A stretch of 64,000 bases of DNA. Origin: Leptospira fluminis. Its GTDB lineage: Bacteria > Spirochaetota > Leptospiria > Leptospirales > Leptospiraceae. The stretch is taken from positions 124,001 through 188,000 of the forward strand of contig NZ_RQEV01000003.1 of assembly GCF_004771275.1 (NCBI RefSeq). Direction: 5' to 3'. The notes beneath the pieces are model-generated. The model was given only the letters and a program-made list of their open reading frames with translations. It was not told the DNA's origin and made no database searches. Below are positions 57,554 through 64,000 of the stretch, piece after piece (the first letter of the stretch is position 1; the number at the start of each line of letters is the position of its first letter). The position numbers and the translations under genes are program-made.

Positions 57554-58183
57554 TTAGGATTGGCAATCCGGTCTATGGACAAAAAGCAAATTCTTAAAGA
57601 AAGAACGTAAAACATCTCTTCCTTGACTTTGTAATTCTCGGCGAGTCGGGGAGATATCGGACTGAATTTGCAACCCATCAAATACGGCTAAAATCGTTTT
57701 GGCAAGAATCGAAGGGGAAAGCGTTGCGACCAAAAGTCCGTTTTTTTGCCCCTCCTCTATCGTGGACGAGAAGATGGCTTCCAAAGAATCATAAAAGGCG
57801 ATGATTTCATCTTCCATGGTTCCGCCATTTGCGGTCGCTTCCGCGAACAATCGGGGAGAACAATTTCCTTCTATGGTAAGGCGATTCGCAAGACGTTCCA
57901 GATATTCGCCTAAACGAAGATGGGCGGGGAGTCTTAACACCTCGGGATCTTGGAACCCGAAACGATCCAGATTTAGGAAATCTCGGATCAGCGTATCTCG
58001 GATTTCTTCTTTGCTATCGAAATGAAAGTAAATTCCGCCCTTGGTGAGTCCTGCCGCGTCGGCTATGTCCTGAACGGAGGTCTTTTCGAAACCCTTATTG
58101 AAGAAGCAACGCATGGCTCCGACTAATATGGATTCCCTACGCACATCTTCGGAGAGTTTTTTCCAGCCGAGGCTTTTGGACAT
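57554..58183 (-). CDS. TetR-family transcriptional repressor
   Basis: A 209-residue TetR protein with an N-terminal helix-turn-helix: V-Q-D-I-A-D-A-A-G-L-T-K-G-G-I-Y-F-H-F (about 37-55) and G-F-E-K-T-S. The C-terminal ligand domain is variable. It is divergent from an old-yellow-enzyme gene, and the 157-nt gap holds two matching palindromes, so it probably represses both itself and that gene. Confidence 0.88.
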   Translation of the reverse strand: MSKSLGWKKLSEDVRRESILVGAMRCFFNKGFEKTSVQDIADAAGLTKGGIYFHFDSKEEIRDTLIRDFLNLDRFGFQDPEVLRLPAHLRLGEYLERLANRLTIEGNCSPRLFAEATANGGTMEDEIIAFYDSLEAIFSSTIEEGQKNGLLVATLSPSILAKTILAVFDGLQIQSDISPTRRELQSQGRDVLRSFFKNLLFVHRPDCQS

Positions 58184-58254
58184 AAGATCTGCCTTCTTTT
58201 TAAAAGATCACACCGGGCAAGTCAAACCGAATCGAATCTTTTCTAAAAAATAAA

Positions 58255-58266
58255 TACCGACCGGTA
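58255..58266. promoter_or_regulatory. Putative TetR operator 1
   Basis: TACCGACCGGTA is a palindrome (5-bp arms, 2-nt centre) embedded in the block AAATACCGAcCGGTAGGAA. The block is repeated nearly exactly 45 nt downstream. It lies between the divergent TetR and OYE genes. Confidence 0.65.
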
Positions 58267-58277
58267 GGAATTTCAGT

Positions 58278-58311
58278 TTGACACTTTTTCTTCGATAAAT
58301 ACCGATGGGTA
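58278..58311 (+). promoter_or_regulatory. OYE promoter with TetR operator 2
   Basis: TTGACA at 58278-58283 is a perfect -35 box. The second operator TACCGATGGGTA (58300-58311) lies where the -10 box should be, at 16 to 17 nt, so a bound repressor would cover the promoter. GGAG precedes the ATG at 58341. Confidence 0.55.
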
Positions 58312-58340
58312 GGAAATCTTTTTCCTAATCGGAGAACGCA

Positions 58341-59585
58341 ATGAACTCTGTTTCTAACCTAGCGAAACCCCTTATCCTCCCAAACGGCACAATCCTTCTG
58401 AATCGAATCGCAAAGGCTGCAATGGAAGAAGGGTTAGCGGATAAAGATTTTCTCCCGGGCAAAAACATGTTTCGTTTGTACGAGCGCTGGTCCCGTGGAG
58501 GGGCCGGTTTACTGCTTACCGGCAATATGATGGTGGACCCAGGAGCTTTGACCGGTCCGGGTAACGTCATTTTGAGAGAAGACGGAAATCTAGATCGATT
58601 CCAAAAACTAGCGGAGATTGCACAGACGGGAGGATCGAAACTTTGGATGCAGATCAATCATCCGGGACGACAGGTATTCGGTTATATTTCCGAAGTTCCG
58701 GTCGCCCCCTCGGCGGTTAAGGTTCAGATTCCGGGAAGAATGCTGGCTAAGGTTTTCGGAACTCCAAGGGCCTTGACCTCCGATGAAATCAAACGCATTA
58801 TAGATCGATTCATCATGGGAGCGAAGCTTGCGGAAAAGGCGGGTTTTAACGGGGTGGAAGTACATTCCGCTCACGGGTATTTGCTTAGCCAGTTTTTATC
58901 TCCTTTAACCAATCTTCGAGAGGACGAATGGGGCGGGTCTCTTCAAAACAGGGCGAGGATCCTACTAGAAATCGTTAAGGGAGTCAGATCTTCCACCAAA
59001 CGAGAGTTTTGCGTAGGTGTTAAATTGAATTCCGCAGATTTTCAGAAAGGCGGTTTTGAAGAAGCAGACGCGATAAAAGTGATTGAAATGTTAAACGAAA
59101 CCCGCATCGATCTACTTGAAATTTCCGGAGGTAATTACGAATCACCGGCGATGCAAGGAACGGAAAATACGGGGACGAAACAAAGAGAGGCTTACTTTTT
59201 GAACTTCGCCAAAAAGGCACGCGATACGGCAAAAATGCCTTTAATGGCAACCGGGGGATTTCGTTCGAGATCGATTATGGAGGACGCGCTTCTCAGCGGC
59301 GCGGTCGACATGATCGGTATCGGGACTCCGTTCGCATTCGAGCCTGATTGCGCCTCTAGGTTGATTTCAGGAAAGATCGAAAAAACAAACGTGAATATTC
59401 CAAATCTTGCGAATCCCGTGTTGAATTCTTTGTCCAGAATGTCCGCTATTAGAGTCCAGTTTAAAAGAATGGCGGAAGGAAAGGATCCGAAGGTTCCTTT
59501 TTCTTTAATGGGCAATTTAATTTTTGAACAGATTCGCGCGAGGCGTAGTGCGAAGAATTACAAACGGTTCATCGGAGCAAGATAG
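58341..59585 (+). CDS. NADH:flavin oxidoreductase (old yellow enzyme family)
   Basis: A 414-residue FMN TIM-barrel enzyme. Motifs include P-N-G-T-I-L-L-N-R-I, Q-I-N-H-P-G-R-Q, G-V-E-V-H-S-A-H-G-Y-L-L-S-Q-F-L-S-P and R-D-E-W-G-G. OYE proteins reduce electrophilic enones or nitro compounds with NAD(P)H. Control by the divergent TetR gene suggests induction by a small electrophile. Confidence 0.9.
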   Translation: MNSVSNLAKPLILPNGTILLNRIAKAAMEEGLADKDFLPGKNMFRLYERWSRGGAGLLLTGNMMVDPGALTGPGNVILREDGNLDRFQKLAEIAQTGGSKLWMQINHPGRQVFGYISEVPVAPSAVKVQIPGRMLAKVFGTPRALTSDEIKRIIDRFIMGAKLAEKAGFNGVEVHSAHGYLLSQFLSPLTNLREDEWGGSLQNRARILLEIVKGVRSSTKREFCVGVKLNSADFQKGGFEEADAIKVIEMLNETRIDLLEISGGNYESPAMQGTENTGTKQREAYFLNFAKKARDTAKMPLMATGGFRSRSIMEDALLSGAVDMIGIGTPFAFEPDCASRLISGKIEKTNVNIPNLANPVLNSLSRMSAIRVQFKRMAEGKDPKVPFSLMGNLIFEQIRARRSAKNYKRFIGAR

Positions 59586-59626
59586 ATTCTCGGGGACAAG
59601 CGAAACGATCTTGGAAAACGCGCACG

Positions 59627-59652
59627 CCGGATTTGCCTTTCGGCAAATCCGG
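59627..59652. terminator. Bidirectional terminator between OYE and ssb
   Basis: CCGGATTTGCC (59627-59637), loop TTTC, and GGCAAATCCGG (59642-59652) form a perfect 11-bp stem. GATTTCTC follows on the plus side. It is shared by the convergent genes. Confidence 0.75.
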
Positions 59653-59660
59653 GATTTCTC

Positions 59661-60014
59661 TTATGCCGCCTCCCGCTCCTTACGATCCCCGTAACTATCG
59701 AATCGCACTTCTTCCGCGACGATCTTGAGCTTGGACCGGTTTTGCCCTTCCTGATTTTTCCAACGATCCTGCTTTATATAACCGATCACAGTAGCCTTTT
59801 TTCCTTTTTTTAAGTATTCGGCGCAATTCTCGGCGGAGCGATCCCAGACCTCTACCTCGAGATAGGAAACCTCAGGTTCCTCTCCTTCGATCTTTTTAAA
59901 GTTGTGATTCACAGCGAGTGTGAAATTAGCTACGGACTTACCACTGGAAATCTTTTTCAGCTCGGGATCTCCCGTCAGGAAGCCGTCAACGACTGCGATG
60001 GATAAATTTTTCAT
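59661..60014 (-). CDS. ssb: Single-stranded DNA-binding protein
   Basis: A 117-residue OB-fold protein with V-A-N-F-T-L-A-V-N, V-E-V-W-D-R-S-A-E-N and G-Y-I-K-Q-D-R-W, typical of SSB. The usual acidic tail (D-D-x-P-F) is missing: the end reads D-S-Y-G-D-R-K-E-R-E-A-A. Many organisms carry a short tail-less SSB paralogue. The start at 60014 has GAGG 12 nt upstream; the frame extends to 60041. Confidence 0.85.
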   Translation of the reverse strand: MKNLSIAVVDGFLTGDPELKKISSGKSVANFTLAVNHNFKKIEGEEPEVSYLEVEVWDRSAENCAEYLKKGKKATVIGYIKQDRWKNQEGQNRSKLKIVAEEVRFDSYGDRKEREAA

Positions 60015-60089
60015 AGATATTTTTTTCCTCAAAGAATTCATGAGCTACGTGTAAGGAAAAGGGAAGGACGGGAGCGTTTTTTTTGAGGG

Positions 60090-60115
60090 GGCCCCGCCCT
60101 CTTTGGGCGGGGGCC
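60090..60115. repeat. G+C-rich palindrome
   Basis: GGCCCCGCCC (60090-60099), loop TCTTT, and GGGCGGGGGCC (60105-60115) pair with one bulged G. No T tract follows on either strand. Its composition is far more G+C-rich than the surrounding DNA. Confidence 0.7.
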
Positions 60116-60182
60116 GGTGCGGTGGTACCCCTCCGGGCGCATAACATATATTTGCTAAAGAGTAAAATCTTTTTTTGAAAAT

Positions 60183-60218
60183 CTATTGCAGGAGGTCCTG
60201 CAAGGTTGGAATTGAAAC
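60183..60218 (+). repeat. Solitary CRISPR-repeat-like unit
   Basis: The unit contains the 18-nt perfect palindrome TTGCAGGAGGTCCTGCAA (60186-60203) and ends with GGAATTGAAAC (60208-60218), the ATTGAAAC terminus typical of many CRISPR repeats. It is about 36 nt long, and a T-rich leader-like stretch precedes it. No second copy occurs in the next 150 nt and no cas gene is in the window, so it is not an array. Confidence 0.5.
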
Positions 60219-60357
60219 ATATCAACCTGACAGGGGCCCGTCAAATCTTGCCGATCGTACAACACCAATCCCGCATTTCGAAAATTCCCGGTTGTTCTTT
60301 ACTTTTCCGATCGGTTCGTTTCTATTTATTTCCGGAAAGGAGTTCTTACAGATCGGA

Positions 60358-61197
60358 ATGATTCGCACAAAGTGCATTCAAAAAACCCGATTCACCCGGT
60401 GGATACTCGCCCTTTTCTTCCTGCTGAGCGCCTGTGCGATAACTACGACCAAAATAGCTCTCTCCGAGGAAAATACCGTCCGAATCGACGTCATTTTTCC
60501 TCCTTCCTATCTGCCTCAGATTTTTTATCCGTTCGGTACGAATATCTTCGAAAGCGTCAAGCAGCCCCAATGGGCGTTGTTAAGAGAAGCTCCGATTCCG
60601 ACCTCCGCTGCCCTGCAAAAATCTTTCGCTCAGATCTTCTTCCTTCGGTCCGGAATTAGATTGCAAAACTCGGAACAATCGTCACAAACAACCGTTACTG
60701 TCATACCGGTGAATTTACTGATCTCGGACGGGTTGAGCGCCTTTGCGGAAATTCTGATCGTATGCAAATTACGCGACGGAAGAATATTCACGGACCGGTT
60801 CAGCATGGCGACTAAGGAAGAATTCCCGAACGGCGTTTACCCTCGAGCGTTCTGGGAAGCGGCAGCCGTTCGAGCATGGGAGTTTTATCGCCTTCATTCC
60901 AACGATCAAGGTAAACTTCCGGAAGAATATATTGTCCGACCGCGATTTTCGGAGGAACCTTTGGCGTATTTTATCGCTCTTCTCCAAGGAATGCCCGGAA
61001 TCAAAATCAAGTATTTCAATGAGGTAGACTCGGCCGTAGCCTTTCTTCCGGACGAATTTGAGGCGTCGGATTGTATGTCTTATGCGAACGATGTCAGGGG
61101 AGGCGTCCAATGCACCGGTCACCAAAGAATAAAAATCCCCGTGTTCTGGTCCCTGAAAATCGACCGAACTTCTACGGAGACTCTTTTATCTAGATAG
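60358..61197 (+). CDS. Lipoprotein of unknown function
   Basis: A 279-residue predicted lipoprotein with lipobox L-L-S-A-C (Cys23 from this start). The mature part is mixed alpha/beta with a few cysteines near the C-terminus (D-C-M-S, Q-C-T-G-H). No family was recognised. The start at 60358 is the ATG that begins the signal peptide. It is convergent with the sigma-factor module. Confidence 0.6.
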   Translation: MIRTKCIQKTRFTRWILALFFLLSACAITTTKIALSEENTVRIDVIFPPSYLPQIFYPFGTNIFESVKQPQWALLREAPIPTSAALQKSFAQIFFLRSGIRLQNSEQSSQTTVTVIPVNLLISDGLSAFAEILIVCKLRDGRIFTDRFSMATKEEFPNGVYPRAFWEAAAVRAWEFYRLHSNDQGKLPEEYIVRPRFSEEPLAYFIALLQGMPGIKIKYFNEVDSAVAFLPDEFEASDCMSYANDVRGGVQCTGHQRIKIPVFWSLKIDRTSTETLLSR

Positions 61198-61287
61198 AAC
61201 CCGCGATTCCGATTCGGGCAAACGGAGAAACGAAAGGTCGTTTCCTTTTCCGAATCGAAATCCAACTCGGAAAAGGAAACATCTCGA

Positions 61288-61593
61288 TTAAAAATTCGAT
61301 TCGAGGACGGAGATGTAAGAATCCCCTTCCCATATCCATGAAACCTCTCGGATCGAATCCTCTTCGTGACGTATGTTGTTCCAAGTAAACCATCCGATCG
61401 AAATACCGACCAAAAAAACGGCGGCCGCCGCCAACCATTTTCTATCCAAATAAAGGATCGATTTATTCTTCTCGGACTCCTGATGAAACCGAGCAATCAC
61501 GTTAGACGCGATTTCTCTTGGCCAATCAGGATCGGATTTCCGAGAGCTGATTTCCTTGTACATATCGGGGCGTTGTTCGTTCATTCTTCCCAT
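61288..61593 (-). CDS. Short single-span protein, candidate anti-sigma factor (CnrY-like)
   Basis: A 101-residue protein with a charged cytoplasmic N-terminus of about 50 residues, one span (about 54-72) and a short periplasmic tail. It has no Zn-binding H-x3-C-x2-C motif. It overlaps the sigma gene: an internal ATG at 61584 gives an ATGA overlap with the sigma stop, whereas the ATG at 61593 has GGAGGGG upstream. The position suggests an anti-sigma factor; sequence alone does not prove it. Confidence 0.6.
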   Translation of the reverse strand: MGRMNEQRPDMYKEISSRKSDPDWPREIASNVIARFHQESEKNKSILYLDRKWLAAAAVFLVGISIGWFTWNNIRHEEDSIREVSWIWEGDSYISVLESNF

Positions 61594-62132
61594 CTTACCC
61601 CTCCTTCTCTTCTATCAGAATTATGCATCCTTCTAAGCATTTCCTTGCCCCGAGCCGCCCGGGACTTTACAGTACCTGCGGGAACACCTAAAGCTTCGGC
61701 GATTTGTTTTTCGGAATAGCCGGAAAAATAGTATTGAAGAACGCTTCTATAAGATTCGGGAAGTTGCATCACCCAAATCTTTGCCTTCTCCCAAGTAGGG
61801 AGATCTTCCAATTCCTCCGAATCGGAGACGGCAGGTTCCAACTTACCTTCCTCTTCGAATCTTTTACCGGCTTTTTCCGCCTTGTTTTCTTCTCGTCCCA
61901 ATACTTCGTTCATACGAATGGATTCGTTTCTTGCGATCGTATAAAGCCAAGTGGTCAGTTTGGAATCTCCACGAAACTGACCCTTCAATAAGGCTTTGTA
62001 AGCCCGCAAATAAGTTTCCTGAGCGACGTCGTCGATTGCGTAGGAAAAGCGTTCATACAAATAGCGGGAGATCGCCGCTAGGACGATCTCCCGAGTATTA
62101 TCGACGAAGCGGGAAAATTCCTCCTCTCCCAT
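61581..62132 (-). CDS. ECF-family RNA polymerase sigma factor
   Basis: A 183-residue sigma-70 family protein with region 2 (D-D-V-A-Q-E-T-Y-L-R-A-Y) and region 4 (S-E-K-Q-I-A-E-A-L-G-V-P-A-G-T-V-K-S-R), joined by a short acidic linker. It directs envelope-stress or metal-responsive transcription. It is between the Spy/CnrX-like lipoprotein gene (21-nt gap) and the candidate anti-sigma gene (overlap). Confidence 0.92.
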   Translation of the reverse strand: MGEEEFSRFVDNTREIVLAAISRYLYERFSYAIDDVAQETYLRAYKALLKGQFRGDSKLTTWLYTIARNESIRMNEVLGREENKAEKAGKRFEEEGKLEPAVSDSEELEDLPTWEKAKIWVMQLPESYRSVLQYYFSGYSEKQIAEALGVPAGTVKSRAARGKEMLRRMHNSDRREGGVRWEE

Positions 62133-62153
62133 AAACCCTCCGACGAAAAAGGA

Positions 62154-62615
62154 TCAGCCTTCTTCCTTCTCTTTCCGGAATTTATCTTGGAACTTCGTAA
62201 TCAGATCCGCCAGCTTATTTCGTTGTGCCGGGGTCAGAATTGCGTGAAACTCGACCGCTTTTTTCAGAATAAAAGTCCGGAGTTCCCCTTTTTTCTTTTC
62301 TCTTTCCTGACCGTACTTGTTCCATTTATCAACATTCAGTTTTTCGCCGCGAATTTCATCCACAGCCTCTTTAGGAAGAAAATGTCCTTCTGGCAGATTC
62401 AATTCTTTTCGTTTTGCAAGAACTTCACCTTTGATCTTTTCTAAGGTCGCGGCTTGGGACTCGTTTAACTCCAATTCGGATTTCAATTTTTGCACGACCA
62501 TTTCCGCCCTTTTTTCAGGGGAAAGCCATTTATGATGACCGCAACCTTGTGCGAAGACGATAGCCGAACTAATCACGGCAAGGATAGCGGTCATTTTTGC
62601 AACTTTACGAAACAT
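62154..62615 (-). CDS. Spy/CpxP/CnrX-like periplasmic lipoprotein
   Basis: A 153-residue helical lipoprotein with lipobox F-A-Q-G-C (Cys25), an early G-H-H pair, and an L-T-P-A-Q motif near 131-135. This is the LTxxQ feature of Spy/CpxP proteins and the CnrX/ZraP metal-sensor group. It probably senses misfolded protein or metal in the periplasm and controls the sigma factor encoded next. Confidence 0.75.
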   Translation of the reverse strand: MFRKVAKMTAILAVISSAIVFAQGCGHHKWLSPEKRAEMVVQKLKSELELNESQAATLEKIKGEVLAKRKELNLPEGHFLPKEAVDEIRGEKLNVDKWNKYGQEREKKKGELRTFILKKAVEFHAILTPAQRNKLADLITKFQDKFRKEKEEG

Positions 62616-62675
62616 CTCTTTATCTCCTCGTTACTGATCCTCTGACCGAACGAGCAATCAACGGTTCCAAAAAAA

Positions 62676-63350
62676 TTAAACGGTATCAATGACTAAAATA
62701 TTTTCCTGTGGGATCTCGTACTTAGTCGCAAGTTTAGAGACGACGGCATTCAACAGTTCGAAGTAATTCTTGTGAAAGTGAAACGCTTCCTCTATCTCCA
62801 AAAAGAAACGTCTTGCCTGCGATAATTCTTTTAAGACAAAACTGATTTCCTGAACGATTCTTTCGGGAGTTTTCCCGTAAGGACAACCGACCAACCTCAC
62901 TCCCGCTCCGTAACCTTCTTTGGAAATTTTCTGAATGGAAAAAGGGAACTCCTTCTTATCAATCAAAGAAGTTTGCTCGATTCTCAACGCCGATTTAATT
63001 TTCGCGAGTAGCGAATTCGGTTCGAAGGGCTTCAACAAGTAAGCCGCCAATTGACCGCTAGCTGCCGCCTGCAGGATGTTTTCCCTTTCGTTACTTACAG
63101 TTAAAAAAATGATGGGTCTGTTCTTGTTCTTATCGGGAATCCTTTCGACCAATCTAAGACCGGACAAAAGCGGCATTTGATTGTCCAAAAGAATCAGATC
63201 GTAGACGTCTTTTTTAAGTTTCAATTCCGCGGCAACACCGTCTACGACGTGATCTACTTCGAAATTATATCTTTCCAGAAAATGGATCAAAAGATCTGCG
63301 GAGGTTTCGTCGTCTTCCGCCAGGAGAACTTTATAGGATCGATACGACAT
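62676..63350 (-). CDS. Response regulator with uncharacterised C-terminal domain
   Basis: A 224-residue protein: an N-terminal receiver domain with Asp13/Asp14, phospho-acceptor Asp56 (L-L-D-N-Q-M-P), Thr84 and Lys107. The C-terminal 95 residues are not a known DNA-binding or enzymatic output; they read as mixed alpha/beta with G-C-P-Y-G-K. No histidine kinase is adjacent. It may signal by protein contact. Confidence 0.78.
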   Translation of the reverse strand: MSYRSYKVLLAEDDETSADLLIHFLERYNFEVDHVVDGVAAELKLKKDVYDLILLDNQMPLLSGLRLVERIPDKNKNRPIIFLTVSNERENILQAAASGQLAAYLLKPFEPNSLLAKIKSALRIEQTSLIDKKEFPFSIQKISKEGYGAGVRLVGCPYGKTPERIVQEISFVLKELSQARRFFLEIEEAFHFHKNYFELLNAVVSKLATKYEIPQENILVIDTV

Positions 63351-63451
63351 GGCCTGAATGCCTTTTTGTGCCCTTTTACCGGGAGAATGATCGGGAACTC
63401 GTTAAAAATCCCACTCGGTTGAGATTGAACCTCCTTATACTTCTCGTCGAT

Positions 63452-63498
63452 AAAAAAAAACCGGTCGGGGGGAAGCGGCTAATGACCCCGGACCGGTT
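63452..63498 (-). terminator. Rho-independent terminator after the lectin gene
   Basis: On the minus strand AACCGGTC (63498-63491) and GACCGGTT (63466-63459) pair, flanking complementary C/G runs, and a run of eight T follows. It ends the transcript entering from the right edge. Confidence 0.85.
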
Positions 63499-63535
63499 GC
63501 GTAATGAGGATGGATTCCGTTCGGGAACGAAAGGG

Positions 63536-64000
63536 TTATCTACCCTTTTCCCAATAGCCTTCCCTGTATTGGTCGGTCAGATCGACCCAAACATCGGAGG
63601 CTCCTTTGGAAGTTTTGGTTTCCTGCAGTTTCGTGGTTTCGTACGGGGTGAGTGGAGCGGAGAATTGCCAACCGTACGCCGCGCAGGCGCTTCGGCCGTT
63701 ACTCCAATTGCCTGAGGAATCCGTAATCGCCCAATTGCCTAAACCGTCTTTGCAGGCGTAACGGAAATTTACGGAGCAATTATTATCGTTCCAGCGACCG
63801 TCGCTCCGGATCTGGGCGCAATGCTCGTTGTTATTGTAGTTGTTCGGTTCCCCGGCCCCCCAAGACCAGAGTCCTAATTTTGCGAAATCCGGATTGAATT
63901 GGTCGATTCCGAAAACGCTTATACCGCAGGACAACATTTGCGGAATATTAGAATTCGTAAATGTTCCGGTTTCTTTTACTCCGTCGTAAATTCCGAAGTA
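63536..64000 (-). CDS. C-type lectin-like protein, N-terminus outside the window
   Basis: The frame is open to the right edge, so the start is missing; the visible 154 residues are the C-terminus. They include the second half of a C-type lectin domain: G-E-P-N-N-Y (EPN, mannose-type calcium site), then H-C, W-N-D-N-N-C and Y-A-C. Downstream, a segment with S-A-C-A-A-Y-G-W and W-V-D-L-T-D resembles the first half of a second lectin domain and stops there. It is probably a surface or secreted sugar-binding protein; the signal cannot be seen. Confidence 0.78.
   Translation of the reverse strand, partial: YFGIYDGVKETGTFTNSNIPQMLSCGISVFGIDQFNPDFAKLGLWSWGAGEPNNYNNNEHCAQIRSDGRWNDNNCSVNFRYACKDGLGNWAITDSSGNWSNGRSACAAYGWQFSAPLTPYETTKLQETKTSKGASDVWVDLTDQYREGYWEKGR

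Larger units (their letters stand above)
60042..60357. other. 316-nt intergenic region between ssb and a lipoprotein gene
   Basis: This is the only gene-free stretch longer than 300 nt. From left to right it holds the ssb leader, a T8 run, a G+C-rich palindrome (60090-60115), a T-rich stretch near 60149-60180, a CRISPR-repeat-like unit (60183-60218), and a lead-in to the lipoprotein gene ending with GGAAAGGAG. A frame open from 60175 across it is not supported. Confidence 0.7.

Noticed and set aside
60183..60330. CRISPR array
   Set aside because: Only one repeat-like unit is present; no second copy at spacer distance and no cas gene.
60175..60357. N-terminal extension of the lipoprotein gene frame
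   Set aside because: The signal peptide starts at 60358; the extension runs through the CRISPR-like unit and has no family support.

Overview
The window is chromosomal DNA from a spirochaete of the genus Leptospira, probably one of the higher-G+C lineages (G+C looks close to one half by eye, which is an estimate and not a count). The reasons are spirochaete-style lipoprotein signals with loose lipoboxes, a flbD-motA-motB-fliL motility block, KDO synthesis (kdsB), which points to a lipopolysaccharide-bearing spirochaete, several acyl-CoA dehydrogenases that fit a fatty-acid-fed metabolism, and a di-heme oxidoreductase/imelysin lipoprotein pair. The genus is inferred from gene content; no marker gene was compared.

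Layout. 1-3 kb: di-heme cytochrome and imelysin lipoproteins. 3-8.4 kb: MAPEG protein, PhoU-like protein, nucleotidyltransferase and serine esterase, then FabG, a DUF35 protein, a c-type cytochrome, a small zinc ribbon and a STAS protein. 8.4-13.6 kb (minus): MCE protein, glycosyltransferase, flbD, motA, motB, fliL and kdsB, with two junctions that overlap by 1 to 4 nt. 13.7-16.9 kb (plus): ftsQ-ftsA-ftsZ. 16.9-22.9 kb (minus): small envelope, metabolic and unknown proteins. 23-26 kb (plus): sppA, a membrane protein, surE and a TPR protein, followed by a tRNA-Pro/Arg/His cluster. 26.5-30.8 kb: small unknowns, a TIGR01777 epimerase, trxA and an acyl-CoA dehydrogenase. 31-37.4 kb (minus): metG-glnD-GH13. 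37.5-45.5 kb: TerB-like, AsmA-like, AraC-type and membrane proteins, a redoxin and a DsbD-like reductase. 45.6-49.1 kb (minus): EutC, EutB and a permease, divergent from ilvD. 51-55.7 kb: alpha-solenoid protein, second acyl-CoA dehydrogenase, mltG and an unusual hisI. 56-59.6 kb: a more A+T-rich accessory stretch with a GDSL hydrolase and a TetR/OYE pair. 59.6-64 kb: ssb, a lipoprotein, an ECF sigma module, a response regulator and a C-type lectin cut by the window edge.

How it works together. The window is mainly housekeeping (division, flagellar motor, lipopolysaccharide sugar activation, nitrogen sensing, methionyl-tRNA, branched-chain amino acids and histidine) with envelope and stress modules between. 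Four points stand out: (1) the 28-nt 3' end of tRNA-His is duplicated 184 nt downstream, bracketing a highly foldable insert; (2) a single CRISPR-repeat-like unit sits in a 316-nt gap next to ssb; (3) HisI has lost its canonical D-C-D metal motif while a D-C-D-x-D motif occurs in its N-terminal extension; (4) a Spy/CnrX-like lipoprotein, an ECF sigma factor and a short one-span protein form a possible CnrX-H-Y-like signalling unit. No prophage, IS transposase, complete CRISPR array or rRNA operon was seen.
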